From NCBI GenBank assembly GCA_000729835.1, contig JFHB01000001.1, forward strand, positions 620,001-684,000: DNA of 64,000 nucleotides, written 5' to 3'. The first letter of the stretch is position 1, and each line of letters opens with the position of its first letter. The notes under the pieces are model-generated. The model saw only the letters and a program-made list of their open reading frames with translations, was not told the origin of the DNA and searched no databases. This document shows, one piece after another, positions 34,515 to 44,903 of this stretch. A program made the position numbers and the translations under genes. The DNA comes from Atkinsonella hypoxylon. Taxonomy: Eukaryota; Ascomycota; Sordariomycetes; Hypocreales; Clavicipitaceae.

Positions 34515-36884
34515 AGAGACGTGAAGTATGGAGGGAGGGAGGGATGGTGTTTCGGTTTGTGTTCCTGGGCATGCTTTGTTGGACGATTATTCGGCCTGGC
34601 AAGTTCCGACAAAAAGAACGCTCAAAGCAGTCTCGCTCAACTCGCGGCGTTTCTCGTTGCACAGCCAGCCAAGCGACTGCCTTTCCCGGAAAAAAAAAAA
34701 AATCCAATTCAGCATGGCGCCATCCGACGAGGTGCATCCTCAACTTCATGGCTTGGGGTTATTTTCACGCCCCTGGTGGTCAGCGTTCATGCCCGATTTG
34801 GCAGTTGTGCAATTAGCGGGGCATATCGTGGTCGTGGGCATAGGCATCAATTGATACCAATTGTGATTTTTATCTGGCGTGATATGCGCGGATACTATAT
34901 ATATATATATATATGTACTGGTTGATAGTATGCAATGCCGTGGCTACCGGGTTTAACGCTGTGTAGATGCTGTCAAGTGCTTCTGCATCTTTGCTTGGTT
35001 GCTGGAGCTTATTACTGCTCTCACTGCTTCGCGGAGTGCGTGGCTGCCAGGTTGAGTTGAAAACGAGTGGTCTGCTAGTGCAGGAAGTAGTGGCGAGGGA
35101 GCTCTAAGCAATTGAGAAAGATATAAGATTCACCATTTGGATTAGGTTGACAGGATCTGCCTGGCGAGTCCACGTTAGCTACTTATGACACCCCAGATCT
35201 GAAGGCGTCGCAACAAGAATAACTGGACATCTTCCGAAAAGCCCATTTTGAAAGACGCTTGATAAAACGTACGCCTGCCTTAACTGATTATCCTCTCTGA
35301 GCCCTAGAATCTTAGCAAGTCCCTGCATCTCGCTGCATTGTGCGAAGACTATACCTGTGTAGGACACTAAGATTATGCAGGCCCGTCGGACTGGCATCGC
35401 CTTTCTTCCCGATTCTCTATACTAACGGCAATTTGAGATGCCGCCCTCTCATGCAGCCGAGACCCAAATCATGTACGAGGAGAAACGTGCTGGCGTAGAA
35501 AAGCGAATCTTGTCAAGAGACCAACGTGCTTTGCAAACAGACTCCTTTACATGATGTCTTTGTTGAGGGCCGTGCTGCGTGCTGCGTGCTGCGTTCAACC
35601 GCTCAAATGGCATGGCTGTGCGTGTCTTATCTCGTTGATATGTGCGCTTATCCTGTAATAGTTTGCATCGCTTTGTGTAGCCCAAATGTGCCGAGAACCG
35701 AAAATAGTCTGGTCGGGTGATGACCGGTGTTAACTACCTACCTACCTACGCATGTGAGGAAGGATGTATTACGCTTGCAAACCATCACGTGACACACTCC
35801 CGTCTCCGCCCTGTTCTTTTTCCCTCCAAGACCCTCCAATGAATAACTTGTGGATCTCACATCCCTTGCGTTTCTTCTATTACGCACGATTTAATATGTA
35901 AGCACCTAGGTATGTAGTAAGTTGCTGTAGTGCACAACCACACGCACAGTAGATTGATGTGCATTAAAACAGTGTGATTGAGGCTGCTGTTCAAATTGCT
36001 GCTGTAATACTGTACACTAGTATACTATGAGGTTTGCTATGCCTAGCATATGCAAACCTTTTATCACCACTTGCCAAATAAAGTGACATCAAGTCTAATT
36101 CGCTCTTCTTTTTTTTCCGTTTTAAAAGTATTTATTCTATTTCAATGATTGGCTTAGCATACTTATAGCTAAGCTCATGTCCGTAGCTTGCAGCTGGCAA
36201 CCCTGGCTCACACCCGTCACCCGACTGAGCCAGAACCCCGAAATCTACTACACTGGCCCCAGGTGTACCGGGAAATATTCGAAGCTCCTCCGAAACCCCG
36301 GGCGGTATTCTGGGTCGCTCTTTCTTTTTGTGTGCCTATTCTCTTATCTGTCCGTCCTCCTGCCCGAGTTGTCGTTGACCGATTTTCTGTTGGTCTGTCT
36401 TGTCGCAAATGCTGCGACGTGGCCACGCCACAAGTAAATGCTCGGTTAAACCAAGTTGACCCCTCTTATAACTATACCGTCTGGTGCGACAGGTCTTTGT
36501 CTGGTCCCACGTTTGGTCTCAATGCAGTGATACAAAACATATTGAAGCATCTTGTGGCAGGGAACGTTGCTGACTGTTTTTTGACGTCAGGGCCGTGGCA
36601 TATGCCATTGCTATTGTGATGATTATTTTCCTTTTGAGTACAATTCTTGATATTTACTATTTTTTCTATTCCCTTGTTCCCTTTCCCTTCCCTTTTCTCT
36701 TCTCTTCCCCATTCGCACTCCTGCTTGCCGCTACTGCCTAGACCATCACCCACCTTCATCGTTGCCCATTCATCGTTGCCCAAAAAAAAACCGTTTCACT
36801 GATTATCCAACATCAAGGCCACCCATTCCTCTTCTCAGTCCCGATACAATCTCCATCCACTAATATAGTCACCGACCGTCAATC
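34515..36884. other. 2.4 kb intergenic region
   Basis: No gene seen. It holds a (TA)n run at 34895-34913, CTACCTACCTACC-type motifs near 35734, and a pyrimidine-rich leader before the next P450. Confidence 0.55.
36655..36712 (+). promoter_or_regulatory. pyrimidine-rich leader upstream of P450
   Basis: A nearly unbroken C/T stretch (TTTCCCTTCCC type) about 180 bp upstream of the ATG at 36885. Such CT tracts are common next to transcription starts of filamentous fungi; the assignment as promoter is inference. Confidence 0.4.
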
Positions 36885-38702
36885 ATGGCAGCTTCCCAGG
36901 AGGCCATGAGCGGCAACGTGCATGTTCTGCTTGACATCTTTTCACAAAATCTCCTCCCCGCGACACTGGCTACTCTAGCCGTAGCCTTGATAGCATCTAC
37001 TCTCCTCTTCAGCTCATCACCCTCGAATCACCAAGATGGTAATGCAGGTCCGCCATCCATGCCAGGCTACTGGCTGCCCTTCTTGGGCCATAGCCCTCAG
37101 TTCTTTGTCAACAGGGATCGGTTTCTAGCCGGACTCCGGAAACGATACCCCGAGGGCATATTTTCCCTCAAAATGATGGGCATAAACCACCATGTGATTC
37201 ACGAACCCACCCTCTCTAGTACGCTCATGAACCGACCGCGCACATCTTACGAAGAGAAATGGTTCGCTACTCGTGCGCTCAGTACCAGCTTTGGTTTGCG
37301 CAAGCAAGACCAAATAACTTATATCAAGTTGGTCGAAGAGACCCCCGATCTCTTCAAGCACATGCTTTCTGAACCCGGCCTGAGCAACCTGGTTGATGCT
37401 TTAGTTGACCAGGTCAAGAGCCGCATTCACGAATTCGTCACCTTCAACTTCTCGGAAGCGGACCAGATGCAATGGGAGAGGATATCCAATGTTCGTATGG
37501 TGCAGAACACCAAGGGCGAGACATTTGTCGAGGCAGACTTGATGTCCCTGATGCGCAACTTCATCGCTGCCACTGCAAACCCTGCAATGTTTGGGACCGA
37601 CTTTGTCGAAAATTTTCCCGACTTCTGGGAGCTTCTGTGGATGTTTGACGACGGCGTCGTTTTGCTGGTTTCCAAGATGCCAGCATGGATGCCCTGGCCG
37701 AGACTTCAACGCGCCAAAGCGGCCCTTCGCAGGATGTTGGCTCGTACGGTCGAGTTCGAAACAGCAATGGACAAATATCTCCAAGGTGAAGATCCAGGCA
37801 ACAGATGGCCAGGATTAGACAATGTTAGCACTTTTGTCAAATCTCGCATCGACCTCTTTCGCCAGCGTGGTCTGCCAATAGACGCTCGAGCATCCTGCGA
37901 TGTGGCTTTAGCATGGGCAATGAACACAAATGCCAACCCGCTCACGTTCTGGTTGGTCTTCGAACTCTACAGGGATCCCGTCCTTCTGGAAATGGTGCGT
38001 GAGGAGATTGCCCCCTTTATCAAGATCGTACAGCCCGAGAACGATTTCGGTTCTGCTGTTTGGCTTTCACCAGAAGTAGAAGGTCTCGATTTAGACGGGC
38101 TCATCAACCATTGTCCACACTTGAAGGCTGCATATTTCGAGACGCTTCGCGTATATACTGGTATATGGACTGTGAAGTGGTTGACAGAGGACGTCAAGTT
38201 GGAGCGAGGAGGTCACAATGAAGAGTCCTATGTCCTGCAAAAGGGACACCTGGCGCATATCGCCCACGAGTTGCATCAATTCGATGCAGAATACTTCCGT
38301 AATCCAAAGGAGTGGCATCACGACAGGTTTCTGAAAGAGGCGAAAGATGACAAGGGGCGCAGGATACAAGTCGTGAATATGGGGACACTACGACCATACG
38401 GTAGGTTCATTTTCATCTTCCGGTACGCGCGGAATTTTGGCTGTCCGAGTTTCGTAATCTGACCCTACGTTACTGCAGGCGGTGGCCCCAACATGTGTAA
38501 AGGTCGCGCATTCGCACTGCGGGAGATGATTCTTCATGCGGCCTTTATCATTTCGTTTTACGACATGGTTCCTCCAGAGGGGCAGAGCTGGGACGAGCCA
38601 CAAACGTGCAAGCCGGTTGCTGCAAGGCATCCTGTCAAGCCTATCAAGGCGTGGATCAAGAGGAGACATCCCAATCCAAAGTCGGCGGCTGAACAAGCTT
38701 GA
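36885..38702 (+). CDS. cytochrome P450 of the CYP7/CYP8 type
   Basis: Exons 36885-38400 and 38479-38702, 579 residues; the intron (GTAGGT...CAG) falls inside the haem loop. A membrane anchor lies at about 23-42, followed by PPSMPGYWLPFLGHSPQF. The I-helix AWAMNTNANPLTFWLVFELY (about 340-360) lacks the acid-alcohol pair and instead matches the LWA..N..PATFW form of animal CYP7 sterol 7-alpha-hydroxylases and CYP8 prostacyclin synthase. ExxR is ETLR at about 418. The haem loop is PYGGGPNMCKGR with Cys512, with Asn at the usual Arg position. Fungal members of this type are often annotated as 25-hydroxycholesterol 7-alpha-hydroxylase-like; a sterol or oxylipin substrate is only inference. The MITE lies 220 bp downstream. 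Confidence 0.87.
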
Positions 38703-38923
38703 ATTGGTTTTTGAGCATTGGTAGGGCAAAGTCACGCTTGATAGAGGGACATGCATATTAATCATAGTTGAACACGACAAGTGCATAGCGTCTGATATTT
38801 GGCAGGAAAAGGAACAAGAGATATCACCACGACAGGGTCCATAAGAGAACACTACGGATCTTGTTGCTGAAGTTATAATTGTAGGAATCTCATATAACTA
38901 CCGTCTGAATGTACGAGACAGTA

Positions 38924-39329
38924 CGGAGAGTCAAGTCAAAAGTCCTGCCAGTGGGGGGGTCTGCCTAAAGCGGTCTAGTGCATCAGAAAATATCCAAAAT
39001 AAACTACAATAACGCAGCTAAAAGTATAAAAAGCACTAATATAAATTATATATAAAAATTAAACCTTTATTTAATAGCTCTAATAAATATTTAATTTATA
39101 GTTCTTAGATTAATACTACGCTTAGTAGTAATTAGTGTATCTTATCTTTATAGCTAGCCTATTAAGGGATAGCTATAGAGGCTGTTATAATCTAATAGGT
39201 TAGGAGGGAGAAGAGGGATAAGCCCGCTATATATTTATTATGGGGCTTATAGCTTAATTAGCCAATTAGGTCTTCTGCAGCCTTAACAGGGGTCTGTGCA
39301 ACCGGCAGGACTTTTGACTTGACTTTCCG
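38924..39329. mobile_element. MITE with 26-bp terminal inverted repeats and TA duplication
   Basis: A 406-bp element. The left end (38924-38949) and the reverse complement of the right end (39304-39329) match at 25 of 26 positions; the shared core is AGTCAAGTCAAAAGTCCTGC and both ends begin CGGA. Each end is flanked directly by TA (38922-38923 and 39330-39331), the target duplication of Tc1/mariner-type elements. The interior is strongly AT-rich, has very few CpG steps and no reading frame, so the element is non-autonomous and may have been hit by RIP. It lies between a P450 3' end and the Atm1 gene. Confidence 0.9.
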
Positions 39330-39662
39330 TACATGGGTCGTTATGGTGCCTTAGGCTGGAGCGCTGACGCCATTGGCTGCGCACCTTGAGAGCTCTTGCA
39401 TGACTATGACTGTACTCCAGCTAACTTTAGCAGAAGGACCTTGACCTTGACAGAAACTCAATCTGTGAATATTGCGAGATTCAATCTTTTCTAAATATGA
39501 TTTGAAACCCTTTACCTTGTATTCACTCCTCAATCACACCCTGTCTCCCACAACTACATTCTTCTTGCACGCCAACGCCGACTGGAGGCCGAAAGACCCC
39601 CCCCACCTCTCATACTCTGTCCCCATTCATTTCGACATGCTCGCGTCGAGGTACAACGAATC

Positions 39663-41846
39663 ATGATCCCACGATTGTTTGCGCGCTCGTCGCTACTTTG
39701 TCCCCGATGCAGCTTCGGACAACCTCACAGCCGCCCATCATGGCCTTCCAACCGGTCAATTGCTCCGTCACGAGCCTTCCGAACATCAGACCCGTCCCGC
39801 CGCGAACAACACCAGCCGAACAAGGCAGCAACTGACGCCGCGAAACCCTCGGCAATACTGCCCAAGACGACACCCTCCAGCGTAGGCGCACCGAGGAAGA
39901 AGAAAAATTCGTTGGCCGCCGCCGTCGACACGTCGACTGCCGAGCAGCGCAAAGCTGACTGGGCCATTATTTGCGAAATGTCGCGCTACCTCTGGCCGAA
40001 AGATAACCTCGGCACCAAGCTGCGCGTGGGCGTCGCAGTCTCGCTTTTGATAGGAGCCAAGTTGCTCAATGTACAGGTTCCCTTTTACTTCAAAAGCATA
40101 GTCGACTCCATGAACATTGACTTCGCAGCTACGGGGGGCACGGCAGCCGCTATGGCGGGGAGCATGATTGTCGCGTACGGCGCCGCCAGGATAGGCGCTA
40201 CGGTTTTCCAGGAACTTCGCAACGCTGTCTTTGCGTCTGTGGCGCAAAAGGCGATTCGTAGTGTGGCGCGCAACGTCTTTGACCACTTGTTGCGACTGGA
40301 TCTGAGCTTTCACCTTTCCAAGCAGACGGGGGGGTTGACGAGGGCTATTGATAGGGGGACAAAGGGCATCAGCTTCCTCCTGACGAGCATGGTCTTTCAC
40401 ATCATCCCCACTGCTTTGGAGATCGGCCTGGTGTGCGGCATCCTGACCTGGCAGTATGGTGCGAAATTCGCCGTCATCACCGCCCTGACCATGGTGGGAT
40501 ACACAGCCTTTACCATCTGGACGACGGCATGGAGGACAAAGTTTCGGAGACAGGCCAACGCCGCTGATAACAAGGCTTCGACGGTCGCAGTCGACTCTCT
40601 CATCAACTATGAGGCGGTCAAGTTCTTCAACAACGAAAAGTTCGAAGTAGCGCGTTATGATAAGGCGCTGCAGGAATACGAGAAGAGCTCCATCAAGGTG
40701 GCTACATCGCTGGCGTTCCTGAACAGCGGACAGAACCTCATCTTTTCGTCCGCCATGACGGCCATGATGTACTTGGCGGCAGACGGCGTGGCAACGGGTG
40801 CGTTGACGGTAGGGGATCTCGTCATGGTGAACCAGCTGGTCTTTCAGCTCTCCATGCCCCTCAACTTCCTGGGCTCGGTATACCGAGAGCTGCGCCAATC
40901 CCTTCTCGACATGGAGACGCTCTTCAACTTGCAGAAAGTCAATGTGAGCATCACGGAGAAGCCTGGTGCGAAACCACTTGCCCTCGTGCGCGGGGGAGAG
41001 ATCAAGTTTGAGAACGTCACGTTCGGATACCACCCTGATCGACCCATCCTGAAGAACCTGTCCCTCACCATCCCGGCAGGCAAGAAGGTGGCCGTTGTCG
41101 GACCCAGCGGCTGCGGCAAGTCGACTCTGCTACGGCTGCTCTTCCGATCCTACGATGTCCAAGACGGTCGTATCCTGATAGACGACCAAGACATCCGCGA
41201 CGTCACGCTCGACTCTCTCCGCAAATCAATCGGGGTCGTGCCGCAGGACACGCCTCTTTTTAACGACACGGTAGAGCACAACATCCGCTACGGCCTCATC
41301 GACGCCTCCCACGAGGACGTCGTGGCCGCAGCCAAGCGGGCTCACATTCACGACATTATCGAAAAGTTCCCCGACGGGTACAACACCAGGGTCGGCGAGC
41401 GGGGCATGATGATCTCGGGTGGTGAGAAGCAGCGCTTGGCTGTGAGCAGGCTGCTGCTCAAGGGCCCGCCGCTGCTCTTCTTTGACGAAGCCACCAGTGC
41501 ATTGGACACGCACACCGAGCAGGCTCTGATGATCAACATCAATGGGATCCTGAGGGAAAGCGCTCGGACGAGCGTGTTTGTCGCGCATCGCCTGCGGACC
41601 ATTTTCGACGCGGACTTGATCGTCGTGTTGGACGGGGGCCACGTGGCTGAGATGGGCACGCACAGGGAGTTGATTGATCGGGCGGGCGTGTACTCTGAGC
41701 TTTGGAGCTGTAAGTATTTCTCATGGTCGTTTTTGCCGAGTTTACAACGGGCGTTTGGCTCCGAGCGCGGTAGGATGCTACCTATGCTAACTTTTGTCGT
41801 AGCGCAGGAAATGCTCTTCGATGAGAACGGGATTGAGAAGATGTGA
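39663..41846 (+). CDS. atm1: mitochondrial ABC exporter Atm1
   Basis: Exons 39663-41709 and 41803-41846, 696 residues. Half-size ABC transporter: an Arg/Ser-rich N-terminal presequence, a six-helix membrane domain starting near LRVGVAVSLLIGAKLLNVQVP, the motif NYEAVKFFNNEKFE typical of Atm1/ABCB7, and the nucleotide-binding domain with Walker A GPSGCGKST (about 480-488), signature ISGGEKQ (about 587-593) and Walker B LLFFDEAT (about 605-612), then the H-loop VAHRL. Atm1 sits in the mitochondrial inner membrane and exports a glutathione-linked sulfur species needed for cytosolic iron-sulfur proteins. The single intron (41710-41802) is 93 bp, has no in-frame stop, and could be retained without breaking the frame; splicing gives the expected tail ELWSSQEMLFDENG. 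Well supported. Confidence 0.95.
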   Translation: MIPRLFARSSLLCPRCSFGQPHSRPSWPSNRSIAPSRAFRTSDPSRREQHQPNKAATDAAKPSAILPKTTPSSVGAPRKKKNSLAAAVDTSTAEQRKADWAIICEMSRYLWPKDNLGTKLRVGVAVSLLIGAKLLNVQVPFYFKSIVDSMNIDFAATGGTAAAMAGSMIVAYGAARIGATVFQELRNAVFASVAQKAIRSVARNVFDHLLRLDLSFHLSKQTGGLTRAIDRGTKGISFLLTSMVFHIIPTALEIGLVCGILTWQYGAKFAVITALTMVGYTAFTIWTTAWRTKFRRQANAADNKASTVAVDSLINYEAVKFFNNEKFEVARYDKALQEYEKSSIKVATSLAFLNSGQNLIFSSAMTAMMYLAADGVATGALTVGDLVMVNQLVFQLSMPLNFLGSVYRELRQSLLDMETLFNLQKVNVSITEKPGAKPLALVRGGEIKFENVTFGYHPDRPILKNLSLTIPAGKKVAVVGPSGCGKSTLLRLLFRSYDVQDGRILIDDQDIRDVTLDSLRKSIGVVPQDTPLFNDTVEHNIRYGLIDASHEDVVAAAKRAHIHDIIEKFPDGYNTRVGERGMMISGGEKQRLAVSRLLLKGPPLLFFDEATSALDTHTEQALMININGILRESARTSVFVAHRLRTIFDADLIVVLDGGHVAEMGTHRELIDRAGVYSELWSCKYFSWSFLPSLQRAFGSERGRMLPMLTFVVAQEMLFDENGIEKM

Positions 41847-42939
41847 CGCTGGGCAAAATCTTTGAAGAAGCCTTCGTCTGGAGGCGCGGCAGGCGGTGCG
41901 CGATATACCCTCTCGATTGGTGTCTGCAGACAGTGACGGGTGCGAGCACCGTCTTTGCTGCTCAGCTGCGCATATTGCCTCTGTTCATACCAGCATCAGT
42001 GATGTAAAGCACAAGGCCATTTACACATGCGTAGCACTCCCTTTCTCTCCCTATCCCAGGTGGCGATCGCTGCAGACGGTGCATTCAGGGCCCTGCGGAA
42101 ACGGTCCGTCGTTGGGATCTGGCTGAGGAGATGGATTATGCCGTCTTGGATGCAACCAGGCTGTGGCCTTTCTACGTGAAGGATGTACGCCAAGAGGCTC
42201 TGATGGCTCGTAGTGCAGTGAACGCATTGTAGGTCCGATGCGGGCATAAGCTCAATAATGTGACGAGGAAAAAGTAGGCTACTATTGGATTGTCAAATGA
42301 GCCGCTTGTTTTAGTGCTTCAGTCACGAGCCAATTGTCAAGTCATTCCGTATGCAAGTCAAGTCAAAGTGACCGGGTGCCATCTATTAATCTGCGTTGGC
42401 CAACAGCATCTAATCTAGCTGGGCTACCCAGTACAACGTAGCCAGACGTGCTTCCGAGCTCGATTCGCAAAGGAATACCTGAGCGTCAATCTGGTCCACG
42501 CGCAGATCGAATCTGGAAGTACGCTGGGTTGTGCTGAATAGCGACTGCTGTTGGGAATCACATTTGAAACATGTGCGGCCCTGCCACGTTTGTATCGGAT
42601 GCCACCGGGAACAGCGAGCTACAACTAAGAAAAGGAGACGAAAGTACAGTTTGAATGCTACCATCTTAGGGCACGCATTTGTTATGGCCTGCCTTTGTGC
42701 CCATCAGCAGGTCAAGAAGAGGCAGCATATGGCCATCGAGCAGCAAGGCGCAAGAAGCTACTCATGGAGTTTCCATTGGCTATGATTGAAATTCAACAAA
42801 CCGTTTCCTCATAGGTCATATACTGGACTCCCTACGTCTTGTTGCCAAACCATGCGGTCATCAAGACTGTTTTAATAAATGGCAATGCCTTGACTCTCGC
42901 TCTTTGCATCTTGGCGTCGTTGGTCTCAGTCGGCAATTA
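41847..42939. other. intergenic, no supported gene
   Basis: No gene seen. At 42355-42369 the string AAGTCAAGTCAAAGT resembles part of the MITE terminal repeat but has no partner that I can find. Confidence 0.5.
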
Positions 42940-43425
42940 ATCCACGAAGCGAGGCCTAGCAGCGTCCGCCTCTGCCTCAGAATCTTCACTTTGGGAGTCC
43001 TGGGCCCAGGGCCACCGTTCAGCCGCCGCTATGGTGATTACCAGATCATGGTCGACGCAGACGGTGCCTTTTCTGTCGTTGGCCCCCGCATCAGGATGTC
43101 GCTGGGCCATCTCGCTTCTGCACCTGTGGTCCAAGATGGGTAGCGCCATCGCAAGTGCCCTCGTTGCCATCACTGATTGTCCGATTGGCTCCCCTCGCCA
43201 GCATCCCGCCCCAGCCACAGAAAGGAAATAGGATCTTTAATAATGTCAAGGACGCGCGGGAACTATACGCGTATCACGGCCCAATGCGGTAGAGAATCCT
43301 GAAGGCTTGCAGCAGAACACTGTGCTGCGCATTTGCGCCAGCCTTGGCGTTGGCATTTGTCCCTCTTGTCGCCGCCGGGTTCCAGACCAGTTTCTACTTT
43401 GGGAAGCAGGAGGATGTCGTTGCCA
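42940..43425 (+). pseudogene. decayed siderophore-type MFS transporter
   Basis: Fragments of the second half of a SIT/MirB-type major facilitator, scattered over three plus-strand frames: MVDADGAFSVVG (about 43050-43085), PPHQDVA (about 43081-43101), AISLLHLWSKMGSAIASALVAI (about 43107-43172), IFNNVKDARELYAYHGPM (about 43232-43286), and CCAFAPALALAFVPLVAAGF followed by FYFGKQEDVVANQ (about 43321-43422), ending at TGA. In the family these blocks follow one another in that order. Frame changes occur at least between PPHQDVA and AISLL, and again before IFNN; a stop (TAG) lies within PMR. Nothing upstream of about 42940 is readable as the first half. The family name rests on remembered patterns. 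Confidence 0.65.
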
Positions 43426-43610
43426 ATCAATGATGAGGAGCCCGAGAAGAAGAATGACACTCCCAAGAGTCCAAAAGAGGCATTCTTGCGTTTCTGGTCT
43501 GCGGGATGAAACCTCAGCCGCTAAAGTAGTCTCTGCGACAAAGTAAAAGCTGCTCTCTGTGTTGTAGAACAAATTCGGGTTTTAAACCGAATATGACTTC
43601 TCGTTGCACA

Positions 43611-44903
43611 TCACGTCTGCTTCGCTGTCTTCTGTATCAACTCCTCCAACGCGTCGCAAGCTCTCTCGGCACCCCCTAGCTCAACGAGCCTTTCGCCTAT
43701 ATGACGAGCATTCGATCTGTAGGAGTCATCGCCTAGTATCTTGTATACTGCATCTCGGATGTCTTCCGCAGCCGGGTTATCCGTCTTCAGGTCGATGCCA
43801 GCCTTTGAGAATGTCACCCTAGCGGCGGTATCAGGCTTATCTTCAGTCTGGCCAGCACATAGAAGAGGGACACCGTGTGAGAGAGCCTGCGTGATGCTTC
43901 CATACCCACCGTTGGTAATAAGCACGGACAACCGCGGTAGGAGCAAATGGTAGGGTAACCATGTCGTGTACCGAGCATTCTCGCAACTACCGACGGCAGA
44001 CTGAATAGTCGTGACAAATGGCGACACGACTACAAGCAGTAGATTTCTGTCGTTCCGCAAAGCTTGCAGGGATGGAAGAATGAGCGACATTGGGTCCATG
44101 GCCAAGGTCCCCTGCGTGATGCCCACCACTTTCCGTTGCGTTGTAGCCATGTCAGACCACCACTCTGGGAGTTTCGAAGCATCCACCACCATTTTTGTCA
44201 CAAGGGGCCCAACGAACACGGTATGCTTCCGATGCGCCCATGGGCGAGGCACTTGTCCAAATTCGAGTTCGAGGCTCGAGGCCTGGATATGCAGGTGCGG
44301 GCTATAAGTAAACCATTCGAGCGCCTCCCCATACGGGAGACCGCCCAGGCCTAACGAATGCCTCTGTGCATTGAACACGGATCGTAGCGCATAGGGCTGC
44401 AGTATCCACTGTTTCATAAGTTGTTGGGCTGCGTTCGGTATGCAACTGAACCAAGAGGCTGGGGGACTACTACCCGACACAGGAAGCGGCGCTGTCGGAT
44501 GAGACGTGTACAAGGGAATTACACCCAGCGTGGCATACGTCGGTATCTCTGCAAGGTCGTATAAGGCCCGCGCGCCATGGGGAAATACATCCACTAGCAG
44601 CACATCTGCCGCAAAGTCAGCGAGTGCGTTCCGATAATCCTCCACTTGAGCAACCAGGCGGCGGTCAAGATGTCGACGATTCTTGTCGAGAAGCCCAGTG
44701 GTGTGCTCTTCGGCAAGCGGCCTGTCAATGATGGCAATGGCACGAGTCGGGACGAATCTAGCGCCTGTGGCGATAACGCGAGCTTCGTTGTCAGGATAGG
44801 TGAGCCAGACGACGTCGTGTCCTCGAGATACAAGGGCCAGAGCGACTGCTTGCATAGGATAGGCATGGCCAGCGGGGAAGTGAGAGTGAAGTAGAATCTT
44901 CAT
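43611..44903 (-). CDS. GT1-family glycosyltransferase
   Basis: Single exon, 430 residues, ATG at 44903. The N-terminal MKILLHSHFPAGHAYPMQAV is the first Rossmann strand and glycine turn of GT-B enzymes (HxxP-GH type). The C-terminal donor site reads VLITNGGYGSITQALSHGVP (about 327-346) followed by GQTEDKPDTAARV, as in UDP-glucuronosyl/UDP-glucosyltransferases and bacterial macrolide transferases; the usual His before GG is Asn here. There is no signal peptide or C-terminal membrane anchor, so it should be cytosolic and act on a small-molecule acceptor. The nearest genes are a dead siderophore-type transporter and Atm1. Bacterial-like length and lack of introns make a past transfer possible but unproven. 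Confidence 0.85.
   Translation of the reverse strand: MKILLHSHFPAGHAYPMQAVALALVSRGHDVVWLTYPDNEARVIATGARFVPTRAIAIIDRPLAEEHTTGLLDKNRRHLDRRLVAQVEDYRNALADFAADVLLVDVFPHGARALYDLAEIPTYATLGVIPLYTSHPTAPLPVSGSSPPASWFSCIPNAAQQLMKQWILQPYALRSVFNAQRHSLGLGGLPYGEALEWFTYSPHLHIQASSLELEFGQVPRPWAHRKHTVFVGPLVTKMVVDASKLPEWWSDMATTQRKVVGITQGTLAMDPMSLILPSLQALRNDRNLLLVVVSPFVTTIQSAVGSCENARYTTWLPYHLLLPRLSVLITNGGYGSITQALSHGVPLLCAGQTEDKPDTAARVTFSKAGIDLKTDNPAAEDIRDAVYKILGDDSYRSNARHIGERLVELGGAERACDALEELIQKTAKQT

Noticed and set aside
39786..41033. 415-codon open frame antisense to atm1
   Set aside because: Shadow frame created by GC-rich third positions of the real gene; it has no motif and overlaps a certain coding exon.
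3620..44903. A secondary-metabolite gene cluster
   Set aside because: P450s, FMO, GT1 and a regulator are present but dispersed among housekeeping genes over 40 kb, and no backbone enzyme is visible.
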